DNA of 64,000 bases from Conchocele bisecta (taxonomy: Eukaryota; Mollusca; Bivalvia; Lucinida; Thyasiridae): assembly GCA_029237695.1 (NCBI GenBank), contig CM055275.1:86023088-86087087 (forward strand). Direction: 5' to 3'. This document shows, piece after piece, positions 28,053 to 40,499 of this stretch; within the stretch, counting starts at the first letter, position 1, and each line of letters opens with the position of its first letter. The notes below the pieces were generated by a model. That model had not been told where the DNA came from and did no database searches. It saw only the letters and a list, made by a program, of their open reading frames with translations. A program made the position numbers and the translations under genes.

Positions 28053-29269
28053 GGTAGTAGGTCATAGATAGATGCACTTGGCTTCACTTATAATTACTTC
28101 ATAAGAGTGATGTGATATATGAATATAACATATATAAATAGTGTCGTGTTACTGTATACTATATGGTACATTGAGTTGCCATCTCCGCCAACTTTGTATG
28201 TACAAGCCATCGTACAGTTTCACCACTTCGTGCGTTTGACACATACAGAAAATACTATGACAGTAAACCAAATACAATTTGGTGCAATACATCATGTACA
28301 CATATGACAAGGCGTGATATACACATTATGCCAGCAGACTATACTAAAGACGAAATATCTGAGCATTTGTCCAATCAATCAGAAAATAAATTTTGATATT
28401 TAAACTTTTCAATCTGATGCACAGCATATTGTTAGTGTACAGTTTCGGAACGTGAGGGTAATAGTGTAATATTCCCCTCCAATATTGCCCACTGCGTTGT
28501 GAATTGCCCGCTGCGACACGGCAGAACATGTTTATCACGTGATATGAAATTGATCAATGCAACGCCTAGAAATTGCAATGAGGTATAATAATATACGATA
28601 TAAATAATGAAAATCTGCCAGATTAAACAGCAAATAAAATGATACATACATGCCGTGTGCTACCTGCTTTCAAGACAGGTCACATATAAATACTGATTAT
28701 CAAGGATCTTGAAAGTTTACACTGACCCGATAGACCACTCTGGATGTCGGGTCCACACTGGGTCTAAGAGCATGGCTTCTCAGATGCCCATTAGACATGG
28801 CACTTCAGTCTGTTGGGACCTATTAATCATGTTTATTCTGACTAACTGCTATTATTCTAACGGTTTACACCAGGAGTTTCAGATTTAAAAATATGACAGA
28901 AAACTGTTCCGACGTGTTCGGGGAACTGGCTGGAATGATCCGGAAGAGGCCAGCAGTCGAAGATTCTACACACTTTTTGCGCGGTCAGTTTGCTTTATTT
29001 CATCAAATTCGGTGGAATAATAATACATTGTGATACAAATATTAGGAGTCCATTTGAAATCAGCTGCTTCTGCTGTTCACATCGATTCCCTTCCGTGTAA
29101 CAAATATTACCAGTTTAGCCGAATAACTAACGGCTAGTGTGTACTGATCTCAAGGGAACCGCTGCCAAACATGCAACCAATCCAGTATATCATCATGATC
29201 AGGTCATGATCCCGTGGCAGTTCAAACCGTCAGTCGTGTCATCATCTGGGTTAGAACATTATGTTATTG
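28053..29269. other. Intergenic, no gene seen
   Basis: No supported feature; short open frames lack domains or splice context. Confidence 0.4.
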
Positions 29270-29495
29270 GCTCGAAGACCTTCCCGGGTATTTGAGCCCA
29301 GGTTTTAAGAGGCCAATAGCCATTGGTCCGTTCGTTTCCGAATTTACCAATATATGCGATACATTCGAAATATGTGCATTAAATCAAGGATGCAATGGAG
29401 CGGTTAATTGAACCTAGCTAGTTAATTCTCCTATCGCACTATGTCGGTATGTCAAACCGTGAAAAGAGCTGAGTGTGAGTGCAAGTCGTATTGTT
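29270..29495 (-). repeat. 3' part of a retroposon (family of 51642-52349)
   Basis: On the minus strand the order of blocks (TCACGGTTTGACATACCGAC, GCACATATTTCGAATGTATC, GGTAAATTCGGAAACGAA, CCGGGAAGGTCTTCGAGCC) equals that of 52100-52320. Only the 3' end is present. Confidence 0.75.
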
Positions 29496-30229
29496 AAGTG
29501 TTATCCTATACGATGATGATATTTGAACGTTGGTCAGGACAAAGCAGATCAAGTAGGGAATGATCCATATGAGGTTGTGCTATGCAATATATTCTTTAAT
29601 ATGTTGTGTGGCCCAGCTACGGTCGTTTCGCTGTTTATCGTTATATACGAACTGCTATTGTTCGAATTCAGTTGCGGCGTTTATCTGTTGTTATTTGGTT
29701 GGATGGCAATTTGTTACACTCATTCTGTAGACGAGAGAAACGGAGAAGATAACACGGTGGTATGGAATTTGCTCAGAATTTGTGAGATGCAATAAGTGAC
29801 GTGTGAGTGCAAGTATCAGGCCTGCAGTTGTTTAGCCTTCTGGGCCAATCTAGTAGCTTATATTTCGTGAATTTGATATGGAAATGGTCACATACCATAC
29901 CGCCGGTGATGATCAGAAATTTTAAAAGGATGATTCAAATAAGTGGCGGAGTTTTATATAGAACATAAAGCTTAGTCCGATGATTATTTCCGGCTCCTAA
30001 ATTGTGTTTATAAATACACGTACGCATGGCTGTACTCAAAATCTACGCATAAACGTCAAAGTCGTGTTTTGCATTGTCTGACGTTTCTAGCGCAAACATA
30101 CAATTATGTACATAATACAATGGTTGTCTGTATCATAATCATTAGTAGATATAATGCAGGTATCACGTGGGTGTAATAATAATTATACCACACGCAACGA
30201 GTTGTGGGGTGGGGTTATACTGAAGTCAG
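29496..30229. other. Intergenic, uncertain small frame
   Basis: A plus-strand open frame at 29523-29795 encodes a hydrophobic sequence (segment TVVSLFIVIYELLLFEF) but lacks an ATG start and any family resemblance; I do not call it a gene. Confidence 0.35.
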
Positions 30230-30300
30230 GTTGTCCGTCCGTCCGTCCGTCCGTCCGTCCATGTCCGTGAGTGCGTGTGTGCGTGCGCGCGTCCGTCCGT
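30230..30300. repeat. (GTCC)n microsatellite with G/T-C extension
   Basis: GTCC units from about 30231 to 30260, then GTGCGTGTGTGCGTGCGCGC and another GTCCGTCCGTTCGTC. Confidence 0.9.
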
Positions 30301-30317
30301 TCGTCACTAAACTTAAC

Positions 30318-30640
30318 ATCAGAGAAATATGTTATAATTTCTATTTCCAACATCTAAAATGCTTAATATTTCACACATGCATTCCTGTAAGGCTCTACTA
30401 CAATGCTGTGTCAAATCCACGACCGTCCAACCCCCGCTGATCCCAAGGTCAAGGTCAAATACTTGGTCTCTTTACAAAAGATTACATCAGAGAAATATGT
30501 TATAACTTATATTTCTTGCATCGAAAATTCTTAATATTTCATGCATGCATTCCTATAAGGCTCTACTATCATGCTGTGACAGATTCACATCCTTGCCGCC
30601 CCCGCTAAGCCCAGAGTCAAGGTCTCAAGCCCACACACTT
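30318..30640. repeat. ~165-bp satellite, two units, reversed
   Basis: CTTAATATTTCACACATGCA, GGCTCTACTACAATGCTGTG and CCCAAGGTCAAGGTCAAATA are the reverse complement of the unit at 23164-24505. Two diverged copies lie head to tail. Preceded directly by the GTCC microsatellite. Confidence 0.8.
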
Positions 30641-31380
30641 GGATGTTCTTTTATATATTTAGGGGTACCTAGGCCCAAGCAGGAGGTATTCTGTAATCCT
30701 GTCTTACTGACCAATCTAGTTGATAATATTAATACTACATTTGAATGCACAAGGTCCATGCAGATGTTCATGGTCATGGATTGGGATAGATAAGTTGGTA
30801 TATATCTGTTCTCTTCAAATGCGACTGCTACAATAGAAAGAAGATAACAGCCATATTTCGTAATTTCAATTGCATTATCGGTCAGCAAATTTGGCATCTC
30901 TTTTATTAGGGCTCACACTGATTGGAGCCATCATTACAGTGAAGTTGGAACCAAATTTTAAGCCAGCTTCTGTAAAATACCACTAGTAGTGATGTAATTC
31001 CTTTCACCGATTTACAGTTTAACTGTTACCACCGACTACCATTTTGCTGCAGATAAGACACATAGACACCCACAATCTGAAACTGTCCACAATCTGTATT
31101 ACAAGATATTTCAGCATTGCACACTTCTACATAATCACCACAAACACTGTAATACCTTAACACACAACAATTGTGCATGATAAGCAAAACTAACTGAATT
31201 TAACAATACGAGAACTCAATGGTATCGCTGGCGCAGCCGATGACGTAGTGTTCAGTCATGTGACCACACTCGCGACGGTATGCGCGGAAAATAGGAATGT
31301 TATATTTAGTAAAACTAGCTTTGTAACGCTAGTTTCTTCTTCCAAAACTGTTTTTCTCACAGTTCATCCACCCAGGGCAT
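30641..31380. other. Intergenic, no gene seen
   Basis: No recognised feature. Confidence 0.4.
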
Positions 31381-31626
31381 TTAACCATTACAATGCTGAA
31401 TGAAATGTTGTCTGCACTTTATAATTGTTTCCATTGAATTGCTGCCCGGTCGGATGAAGCTTCAAACCGAGATCCCGTCCCTACATGACCATATCTGTTG
31501 CGGGGACATATAGCCCACTGACTTTTACTTTCTCAATTTCTGAAAAGCTGCCATGGCTTATTGACAGAAAACAACATATATAACAACAGCAGACGACAAT
31601 GTTGGTTCCCTCATTATAAGGGTTAA
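31381..31626. mobile_element. TTAA-flanked MITE, CCCTTA family (copy 3)
   Basis: TTAACCATTACAATGCTGAA at the left and TCCCTCATTATAAGGGTTAA at the right; TTGTCTGCAC and CAGCAGACGACAA lie inside. The interior is longer and less symmetric than in copy 1. Confidence 0.75.
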
Positions 31627-34189
31627 AATATAACTTGTACACACTAGGTTCCATGCAATTTTCAAAGAGGCTGGCTCTCAAGTACGCATCAGCTGTTTGA
31701 AGTGAATACAATTGCGGATATTTCATTGTTTACCAGACGAAATTCAATTCATAGACCACAACAGGAGGTGACCTCTTGTTGATAAACCATGATAATTAAC
31801 TTTGTAAAGAATCCATTGACCAGTAATTGACCACCACTTAAAACTTCACATGATTCTGTCAAAATCAAACAGGTGGACTGGTTATTGATTTTCTACAAGG
31901 GAAATATGATTGCTAAGCGGCAAGCGAAAACCCAGTCTGGACTATCAATACACAGCGACCGTGTCCTGGGAAAAGCAGACCTGCAAGTGTCAATTTTGCT
32001 CTTTTTTTTACCGGCGCCATCACTTTCGCCAAATTTTGTTTTCTTGTGCCACATTCGCGACGTGACGTAATTTGTAAAGTGTGACATTTTCAGAAGACAT
32101 TGTAAAATGCACAGTTTTTCATTCATTTTCTACACGGATCCCATACATTGTATTTCACAAGCAAACCAAGCAAACCAGTGACATGTGTCTCTTTAACTCA
32201 TACTACCCAGTGTATGATAACCATGCTCAGATGATAATTATAACGATTAAACATTGTTTGAGTAAATATAGTGTTCAACCGAACCATAATACTATCCTGT
32301 GTCCATAATGTCTGCGAACAGGTACCGCATTGCACCAGTTAATGATACTGTACAGTGGAATTACATCAGTGTCGTAAATGTTCACCACTTCATTCTCATC
32401 ACTGCTAATTATTCTCATCGGATATAGCACTACCAATCACACACAAAATAGCCGACTACTTGTATGATTATGATATTTGACACTTTTTCAAAATGTCTGA
32501 TCCATGTGTCGCTTTTGACATCGCTGGGAAACGAAAGTATACGTGTATAATACGACTATTTACAATGGAACTATATATGCAAATCATCGACATAAATACC
32601 ATTACATTGCGATCAGCAACCAAAATAATTATGCTCTAATATGAATGTGTGTATCTGGTGCTCTGTTGGTGGCCCACGGCGTAAGGTTCTAATTTGTCCG
32701 TCGGAACCAGATTTCGCTGAGTGGGTGAGACATGGCTTTATATTATTAGCAAGTGAACGGTTTGCTAGTAAAGTGGTCAACAACTATATATAAATATAGC
32801 ATGTCACATGCCGTAAGCAACATGCCGTACCAACCATGTCCAAAGAGGAACCTGTCTGACCCGGAAGACATATAAAACTTGTGTGTTTAATTGTGTTGGA
32901 GTTTCACAGTAATGTATCTGTATCGCAAATTGTGCAGTGTGCAGTGAATTACAGTAATGTTCTGGGGGGGGGGGGGGGCGGGTTTTTCCCTCCCTTTTTT
33001 TTTACGTGAGTCCGCCCTTGTTTTTAGCATGGCTGTTTCTTTGTTTACAAAGGCGCTGAATGTACTTTTTCTGAAAGACAACAAAACAAAATTGCACATT
33101 TCATTTTCAAATTAATTATTCCCGACGAGAGAATATACTGCCGGTATTTTTCTCGGGACATGTAACAATTATACAACCATGTATGTTACATCTCCACATT
33201 TTCCCGGCAGTGGCGGTGGTGACCAGTCGAGGGAGTGGGGGTCAGCGCGCAGCATCTTCCCATATACCTGCCTGCTAGTACGGGGTGCATGTACATTAGC
33301 CCGTCCGTCAGTCATATTGGCTACACAGGAAAATGGTCTTCCCGCTTTCTGAGATGTAAATTTAATTCTGAGAGTCAGGGAATGGACAGTCGATTTTTTT
33401 TTTGTTTAAAAATGCCCGGGGGTGTCCGACTACCCTCTAGACCCCATCGGGCGCTGAAGTCATTGATATGTGCAGGCATAGGCCTATCCAAATTCTGGTC
33501 ATTCATTTATAAAGAAATAAAATGCATTTGTTTCAATCACCGATACGATGTGCATATAATTTACAATTTCCAACACCAGGAATGCCTTTTAGTTTTTTGG
33601 TCTTTGGTGACGTATTGTCTAAATCAATAAATGACGTCACAATTAACTGTAAATGACGTCAATTCTGAAATAATTACAATGTATCTTTCTGACGACACAC
33701 GTATATGAATCTATTATGGCGATGGTGGAAAATTACCAAGCCACAGGTCGGCTAATTATATATTTAAAATCGATAGTTGTGCGTTTGCTTTGTTCACTAC
33801 ATGTACATGTCATAGTTTTATTCTGATGAACATTTCATAATATACATACTAACACTTGTAAATACATTTAATGTAACTTATCAGCAAATACAGTTTACGG
33901 CAAGCACAGTCAATGAGTCTATGAACACTCATTTCTACTGTACTCTGTAGGCTGTTATATTGCATTGTACAAACGTCGCCGTTTCAATAACGTCATTTTC
34001 TCGATGACGTTACGTTTTTTTCGTGCGTGATTCACATGGTGTTACAAAAAGTGAGACAAAACAAAAACTATTAAACATAATTGCATTTTCTTTTCAGAAT
34101 ATTGTTTTTGAAAGGTGTCCGCATCAGAAAATGTAAACAAATGCAAATCGAAAATTTTGTCATTAAGGCCGGTTTTCACAGAGCGCGGC
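31627..34189. other. Intergenic, no gene seen
   Basis: Contains a G run (32965-32978) next to a T run, but no supported gene. The frames in it are short and have no domain. Confidence 0.4.
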
Positions 34190-36260
34190 CCATATATATA
34201 TCTCCCTCTCTCTCTCTCTCTCTCATGGTGTCGACGAGACGCAAGTGGCCTCCGCAGCTGTGGCCGCCACTCTCTGTCTGTCTCTATCATCGAGTCGGCG
34301 AGACGCAAGCAGGAGACGCGCAGCAGCCACTGTGGCCGCCTGTCTCTGTCTGTCTCTCTCATGGAGTCGGCAAGAAGTAGGGGATTGAAGCACAACGGTC
34401 GCTGTGGCCGCCTCTGTCTGTCTCTCTATCTCAAGCAGAAGACGCGCAGCGGCCGCTGTGGTCGCCACTCTCTGTCTGTCACTCTCTCTCATCGAGTCAG
34501 CGAGACGTAATCAGAAGAGACGCAGCGGCTGCTGTGGCCGCCTCTCTCTGTCTATCTCTCTCATCGCGTCGGCGAGACGCATGCAGGAGACGCACTGCTG
34601 TCGCTGTAGCCGCCTCTCTATGTCTCTCTCATCGCGTGGGCGAGACCTATGCAGGAGACGCGCAGCGGCCTCTGTAGCCACCTCTCTCTCTCTGTCTCTG
34701 TCATTGCGTCAGTGAGACGCAGGGAGGAGACGCACAGCGGCCGCTGTGGCTGCCTCTGTCTGTCTTACTCATCGCGTAAGCGAGACTCAGGCATGAGCGG
34801 CGCAGCGGCCCCTGTGATCCTCTCTCTTTCTGTCTCTCTAATCGAGTCGGCGATATGCATGCAGGAGACGCGCAGCTGCCGCTGTAGCCGCCTCTGCGTC
34901 GGCGAGACGCAGACGGGAGACGCGAGCGACTGCTGTGGCCTCCTCTAGGGCTGTTTCTCTCATCGTGTCAGCGAGACAAAAGTAGGAGGTGCGCAGCGGC
35001 CGCTGCGTGCGCCTCTCTGTCTGTCTCTCTCATCGCGTCGGCGAGACGCAGGCAGGAGACGCGCAGCGGCGCTGTGGCCGCCTCTACCCTGTCTCTCTGA
35101 TCGTGTCGGCGGGACACAAGTGGAGACGCGCAGCGGCCGCTGTGGGCGCCTCCACTCTGTTTCTCTCATTGCGTTGGCGGGACGCATGCAGGAAAGGCGT
35201 ATCGGCCGATGTGACCCTCTCTCACTGTCTGTCTCTCTCATCAAGTCAGTGAGATGCAAGCAGGAAACGCACGGCAGCCGCTGTGACCGCCTCTCTATCT
35301 GTCGTTCTCATGCGTCGGCGAGATGCAAGCAGGAGACGCGTAGCGGCCGCTGTGGCCACCTCTCTCTCTCTGCCTCTCTCTCTCTCTAATCGAGTCAGGG
35401 TAGGCGCAGCGGCCGCTATGAGCCTCTATCACTGTCCGTCTCTATCATCGATTCAGCGAGAATCAAGCAGGAGACGCCCGGTGGCCGATGTGACCGCCTC
35501 TCTATCTGTCTTTCTCATCGCGTCGGTGAGACGCAAGCAGGAGACTCGGCCACCACACTCTCTCCATCTCTCTCTCTCTCTCTCATCGAGTCAGGAGAGG
35601 CGCAACGGCCGCTATGACCCCCTATATCTCTCTTTGTCTGTCTATATAATTGAGTTTGCGAGACGCAAGCAGGAGACGCGCAACGGCAGCTTTACCCGCC
35701 TCTCTCTATCCTACTGTATATGTCTCTCTTTATATATATATCTCTCTCCCTCTCATCGTGTCGGCTTGACGCAAGTGGCCGCCGCAGCTGTGGCCGCCTC
35801 TCTCTGTCTATCTCTATCATCGAGTCGGCGAAACGCAAGCAGGTCACGCGCAGCGGCTGCTGTAGCCGCCTCTCTCTGTCCCACTGTCTATTTTTCTCTT
35901 TATATAATATATATCTCCCTCTCTCACTCATCGTGTCGGCGTGCTGTGGCAGCCTCTCTCTCTGTATGTCTCTTTCATCGAGTCGGCGAGACGCAAGAAG
36001 GAGACGTGTAGCAGCCGCAGTGGCAGCCTGTCTCTCTCACCGAGTCGACGAGACGTAAGCAGGAGAGGCGCATCGATTGTTGTGACCATCTCTCTCTCTG
36101 TGTCTGTCTCAACGAGTCGGCGTGACACAAGCAGGGGACGCACAGAGGCCGCTGCAGCCGCCTCCCGTCGCCTCTCTCTGTTTGTCTCTGTCTGTCTCTC
36201 TCTCTCATTGAGTCAGCTGGACGCAATAATGAAAGGCGCAGCGGCCGCTGTGGCCGCCTC

Positions 36261-36317
<57 letters not shown>

Positions 36318-37030
36318 GAGTCAGCGACACGCAATCAGGAGAGCCGCAGCGGCCGCTGTGGCCGCCTCTCTCTGTCTGTCTGTATGTCTCTCTCTCTCTC
36401 TCATTGAGTCAGCGAGACGCAATCAGGAGAGGCGCAGCGGCCGCTGTGGCCGCCTCTCTCTGTCCATCTCTCTCATCGAATCAGCGATACGCTATCAGGA
36501 GAGATGCAGCGGCCGCTGTGACCGCCTCTCACTGTCTGTCTCTCTTATAAAGTCAGCGAGACGCAAGTAGGAGACTGGCAGCTGCCGCTGTGGCCGCCTC
36601 TCTCTGTCTGTCTCTCTCATATATATCGTCTGTTCATGACTGAAAATTACAAATATTTGTCATAGAAGAACAATGCAATGTCTCTAAACCGGACACCTTG
36701 GAAATATGGGCATATAGCGTTTGCACTAAATCATGTATCCGACAGATTAACAATACAAACGTATACAAGAAGCATCCTCTCTCTGACTCTCGTCTAGTCG
36801 GCGAGACGCAAGCAGGAGACTCGCAGCGGCCGCTGTGGCCACATCTCTATGTCTGTCTCTCTCATTGAGTCGGCGAGACGTAAGCAGGAGAGGCGCCGCG
36901 GTCGCTGTGGGCGCCTCTCTCTCTCTGTCTCTCTCATCACGTCGGCGAGACAGATGCACTAGACGCGCAGTGGCCGCTGTAGCCGCCTTCCAGGCAGGAG
37001 AGGCGCAGCGACAGCGGTCTGTCTCTCTCA
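34190..37030. repeat. CT-rich minisatellite, units of about 72 bp
   Basis: Dozens of units of GCAGCGGCCGCTGTGGCCGC, CTCTCTCTGTCTGTCTCTCT, CATCGAGTCGGCGAGACGCA and AGCAGGAGACGC run from 34190 to about 36620, and again 36775-37030 after about 150 bp of unique DNA. A pure (CT)n run sits at 36270-36313. Each unit carries the palindrome GCGGCCGC or a variant. Long frames are open on both strands (Ser/Leu-rich on plus, Arg/Glu-rich on minus); this follows from the repeat and is not evidence of a gene. Confidence 0.9.
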
Positions 37031-39185
37031 TCGAGTTGGCCGTGAAATCTACACGAGAGGATGGGTGTCATTAATGTAACAAGAACTCCCCCAAGAGCAC
37101 CAATGCGCGGCTGTTTACTGTAACACATCCGGAGGTTGACAAACCCGGCTCATAGGAAACCGTTTCTAGCTGCAGTATACGACATGCGACGTACTATCCA
37201 TAATGTTCATTAAATAATTCCCTCATTCTGAAACAGTAGAATGTCTCAAAAACCGGGCTCCAAAAATATCAAAGCCGATCTCATTGTCATACGTGTCTTT
37301 CATTTCGTTGGGTATTCATATGTCCGCAATATAGAGTGGAACCTCTCTAAACCGGGCTCCACAAATACCAAGGCGTGTCTAGTTGTCATGGATGTCGGTA
37401 ATTTACGAGCCGTTGTATTGAGCGGTGTATTTCTCTGGGTGTTTAAACGTCAACACCACACACCTCTGTCCCAATGTTTGAAAGTTGTCGGGTGTTGACA
37501 GTTGTCGGGTTCAGCCTCGTGGGTTATGTAGGCGCCACCAGTCTTGACTAGGATGTGTGGGTACGTACGTAAGAGGGACTCTTGTCAGTTTTTGTCGACC
37601 ATGTTGTGTCGTGCAGTAAGTCCGACTACTATACAAGGGCGGATTCAGGTATGGGAAAATCCGGCGCCCCGCCATAACATTCGGCGATAAAATGGGGTGT
37701 AGATATCAAAAATATTCCGTAGGGCTTACCGCTGGACCCCCAGGCCCTACATGTAGCAATCTCTTAAATTAAGAATACCCCCACTAACCTGAAATCCTGG
37801 ATCCGTCCATGTATACTGCTTGCTGTATACACTGGACAAGTGTAAGCTATATCATGTGCAAGTTAGTACACTCTGAATGAGTCTGAAACACTATTCATTG
37901 TGTACCTTTAAATAATTAATATCTGCCTGCATTATATTATGTTACAAGTGAGCCTTAAAGGCCGAACTGTGATATAAAAGCCACCAGATGGCGCTGGGCA
38001 GGCTTTTTGATAATTGTATGCATGCTTCACTTCAGGGACACAATTTCAGATATTTTAGAAATACCACTGAACAAATAATTACACTATTTAACACAGACAT
38101 AGCTAATACAACTATGAAAGGTTTCGAAAAATTTGGATTAAAGAAAACAAATGTAAATGTGCTTTCGAAGTAATACAATGTACTCAACTGACAACTGATT
38201 CAAACTTGCCGGGCGGAGCGTATCTGTTACGTATGCAATTCATTTATAGAGCTGAGTTCATGACCCGACATTGTAAACAACACCACATGTTTAGTGATAA
38301 CGCTCACAGCTATAACTGCCTGTATGGTCAACATCAGACAGTGTGCCAGCCGCACAACTTTGATTTTGGACAGTAATATGAAATTAAATATGTGTCTGGT
38401 ATGCACATAGCAAAGTGAATGCAACAAAACCATGTAATGGTTTAATATACCAGCAAGAGAAATATGTCGCCTAGGAACTTGATACAGTGGCTGTGAAAAT
38501 GCAGTATATACTAATTATAAACAGCATATACTCGGGTTAGTATGCACATTCACATGATCGCTATAATTAATGATGTAAACTGCATCATGCTGTCTGTAGT
38601 CATGTGGTATCTGAATGTGAGCTAAACTGATCAAACACTCAATAAGCCCCGTTGTGTTATTGTGTGACACATGGAAAGGTGTTTCATTCAATTTTACTTC
38701 CTTCTATTTCTATAATAGCATGAAAATACTTGTTGCTTTGAAATAGTTAGCAGCAAATTACTATATAATTTTTACCACTTTAATTTTAGTAAATTCTCAA
38801 TCATTTTCTTGCACAAATAAAACATACAAATACTATTGAGGGACTTGTATACACTGTCTCGTTTGTGTGTTTTATGGGTCCACAATCTTGATACCACACT
38901 ATACATACCATATATCTACATGTAGTTACTGGTCATACAGAAACACATACACTGGCTATCCAGCAGCCGCCTCACGGTTCTACATTGGGAGCAGACGACA
39001 AACATGTGCTGCTGTTTATGTATTATATTTATAAAGCCAGTGTATAACTGACAGACTGACAGTAGTTGGCTATGCCCCTCCTTCTAAATTCGTTATCAGG
39101 GCACCGATTGTTGGGCCTTTAACAATGGGATAGCTACAGTTAATACATAATTACCACTGTATTGTAAGCTGCATGGGTCGGTAAA
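37031..39185. other. Intergenic, mostly unrecognised
   Basis: Near 37235 and 37335 a short block with CTAAACCGGGCTCCA is repeated at about 100-bp spacing, related to GTCTCTAAACCGGACACC (36685) and ACCTCTATAAACCGGACACT (52480). No gene. Confidence 0.45.
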
Positions 39186-39675
39186 TTAAAGGTACATGCC
39201 CACTCAGTATGCACAAACTTTTCTTTATATCAGAGACCTCATCGGAGACATTTTCTGGCAAAATGAACTTTCATTCACCATTACTCCACGTATTGATTGG
39301 CATTATTATACATTTTATATCAGAGTAAATTTCCACACTGATATCAAGGGCGGTAACCGTGTTCCTTGAAATGTTAACGTTCATTACTATTTATTCTCTG
39401 TATTTTTATTTTTATGCGCAATGATTATAATATGTCGAAAATAATATTTGTTCAAGTAACACATTTAATTTATATAAATATTTCAAAATGCCTCATTTGC
39501 ATATGAAAATAGCCTGATACCACCGCGAGTCACTATCAGTAAAATACATATTATTACTAAATGATCTGTATAGTGGGCACTCGTAATTGTTAGAACTGGT
39601 GAAATAGTGACACAATTATACACTTATTTAACTCCTGTAAAGAACATGTTGTGCCTACTGAGCATGTACCTTTAA
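39186..39675. mobile_element. TTAA-flanked MITE, AGGTACATGCCC family (copy 4, inverted)
   Basis: TTAA at 39186-39189 and 39672-39675. Same internal order as copy 3. Its right TTAA overlaps the TA target of the next element, so the two insertions abut. Confidence 0.85.
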
Positions 39676-40319
39676 GACACCCACAAGACTTGAAAAAACG
39701 TGAATGGTAAGTGCTTCAACATGTTACTGTTTTCCCCTTTAAAACTAGCAAAAATCACGAACTAAGCGTGGTAATATTGTGTATAAACATTGTCTTAACC
39801 CTCGGTTGCTCTATTCCGGGTCTTCGCAGAGCTCGCATACGGTCATTTCTGCATGAAACGGTCGATGTCGAGGACGGTCTTTGCTGAGCTCGCATACGGA
39901 CATTTCTGATGAAACGGTCGATGTCCGGACCGTACAGACATATTTTTGCTCCACTGGCTTCCGGAGTCTTTACCGTTCAGTGGTGATTTTTGACATATTT
40001 GCAATTAAGGTATGGAAACGAGGGGCACATATTTGGAATGAGCATCAATCAATGATGTAATATCCAGTGACCGATTCGAAATCCATGCAGAAATGACCGT
40101 ATGCGAGCTCAGCAAAGACCGCCATCTCGCTTCATTGTTGTGTCCTTCCTGCTTATATTAGCGAGAGATGGACCCTGACAAGAGAAACCCTGATCGAGTG
40201 TTAAGACAACATTTGTACACAAAATTACCACGTTTAGTTCGTGGTTTTCGCTAGATTTAAAGGGGAAAAAAGCACTTACCTATCACGTTTGTTTCAAGTC
40301 CGTCATCTTGAGGGTGTCT
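39675..40319. mobile_element. 645-bp TIR element with TA target
   Basis: TA at 39673-39674 and 40320-40321; ends AGACACCC and GGGTGTCT. The arms pair over more than 150 bp (CCCCTTTAAAACTAGCAAAA with TCGCTAGATTTAAAGGGG; GAGCTCGCATACGGTCATTT with AAATGACCGTATGCGAGCTC). GAGCTCGCATACGG occurs twice on the left arm. No gene. Tc1/mariner-like by target only. Confidence 0.8.
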
Positions 40320-40499
40320 TACTTTACCGGCCCGTACAGCTGACAGTACAGTGATTATGTTGTAAGATGACATAAGAGAACAGATATTATGAGCTTTAAT
40401 CTAACCAGTTAATCTAGGGTACGGTTAAACTACATAACAGTTTGTACACATGTTCTGTTTGTCACGCCATTTGGAATATTTCACATTCAGACAGCTAAA

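Noticed and set aside
29523..29795. 90-codon hydrophobic protein
   Set aside because: No ATG start, no splice signals and no family resemblance.
34042..37074. Several 80-240-codon frames in the CT-rich array
   Set aside because: They are translations of a tandem repeat (Ser/Leu or Arg/Glu), overlap on both strands and have no non-repeat part.
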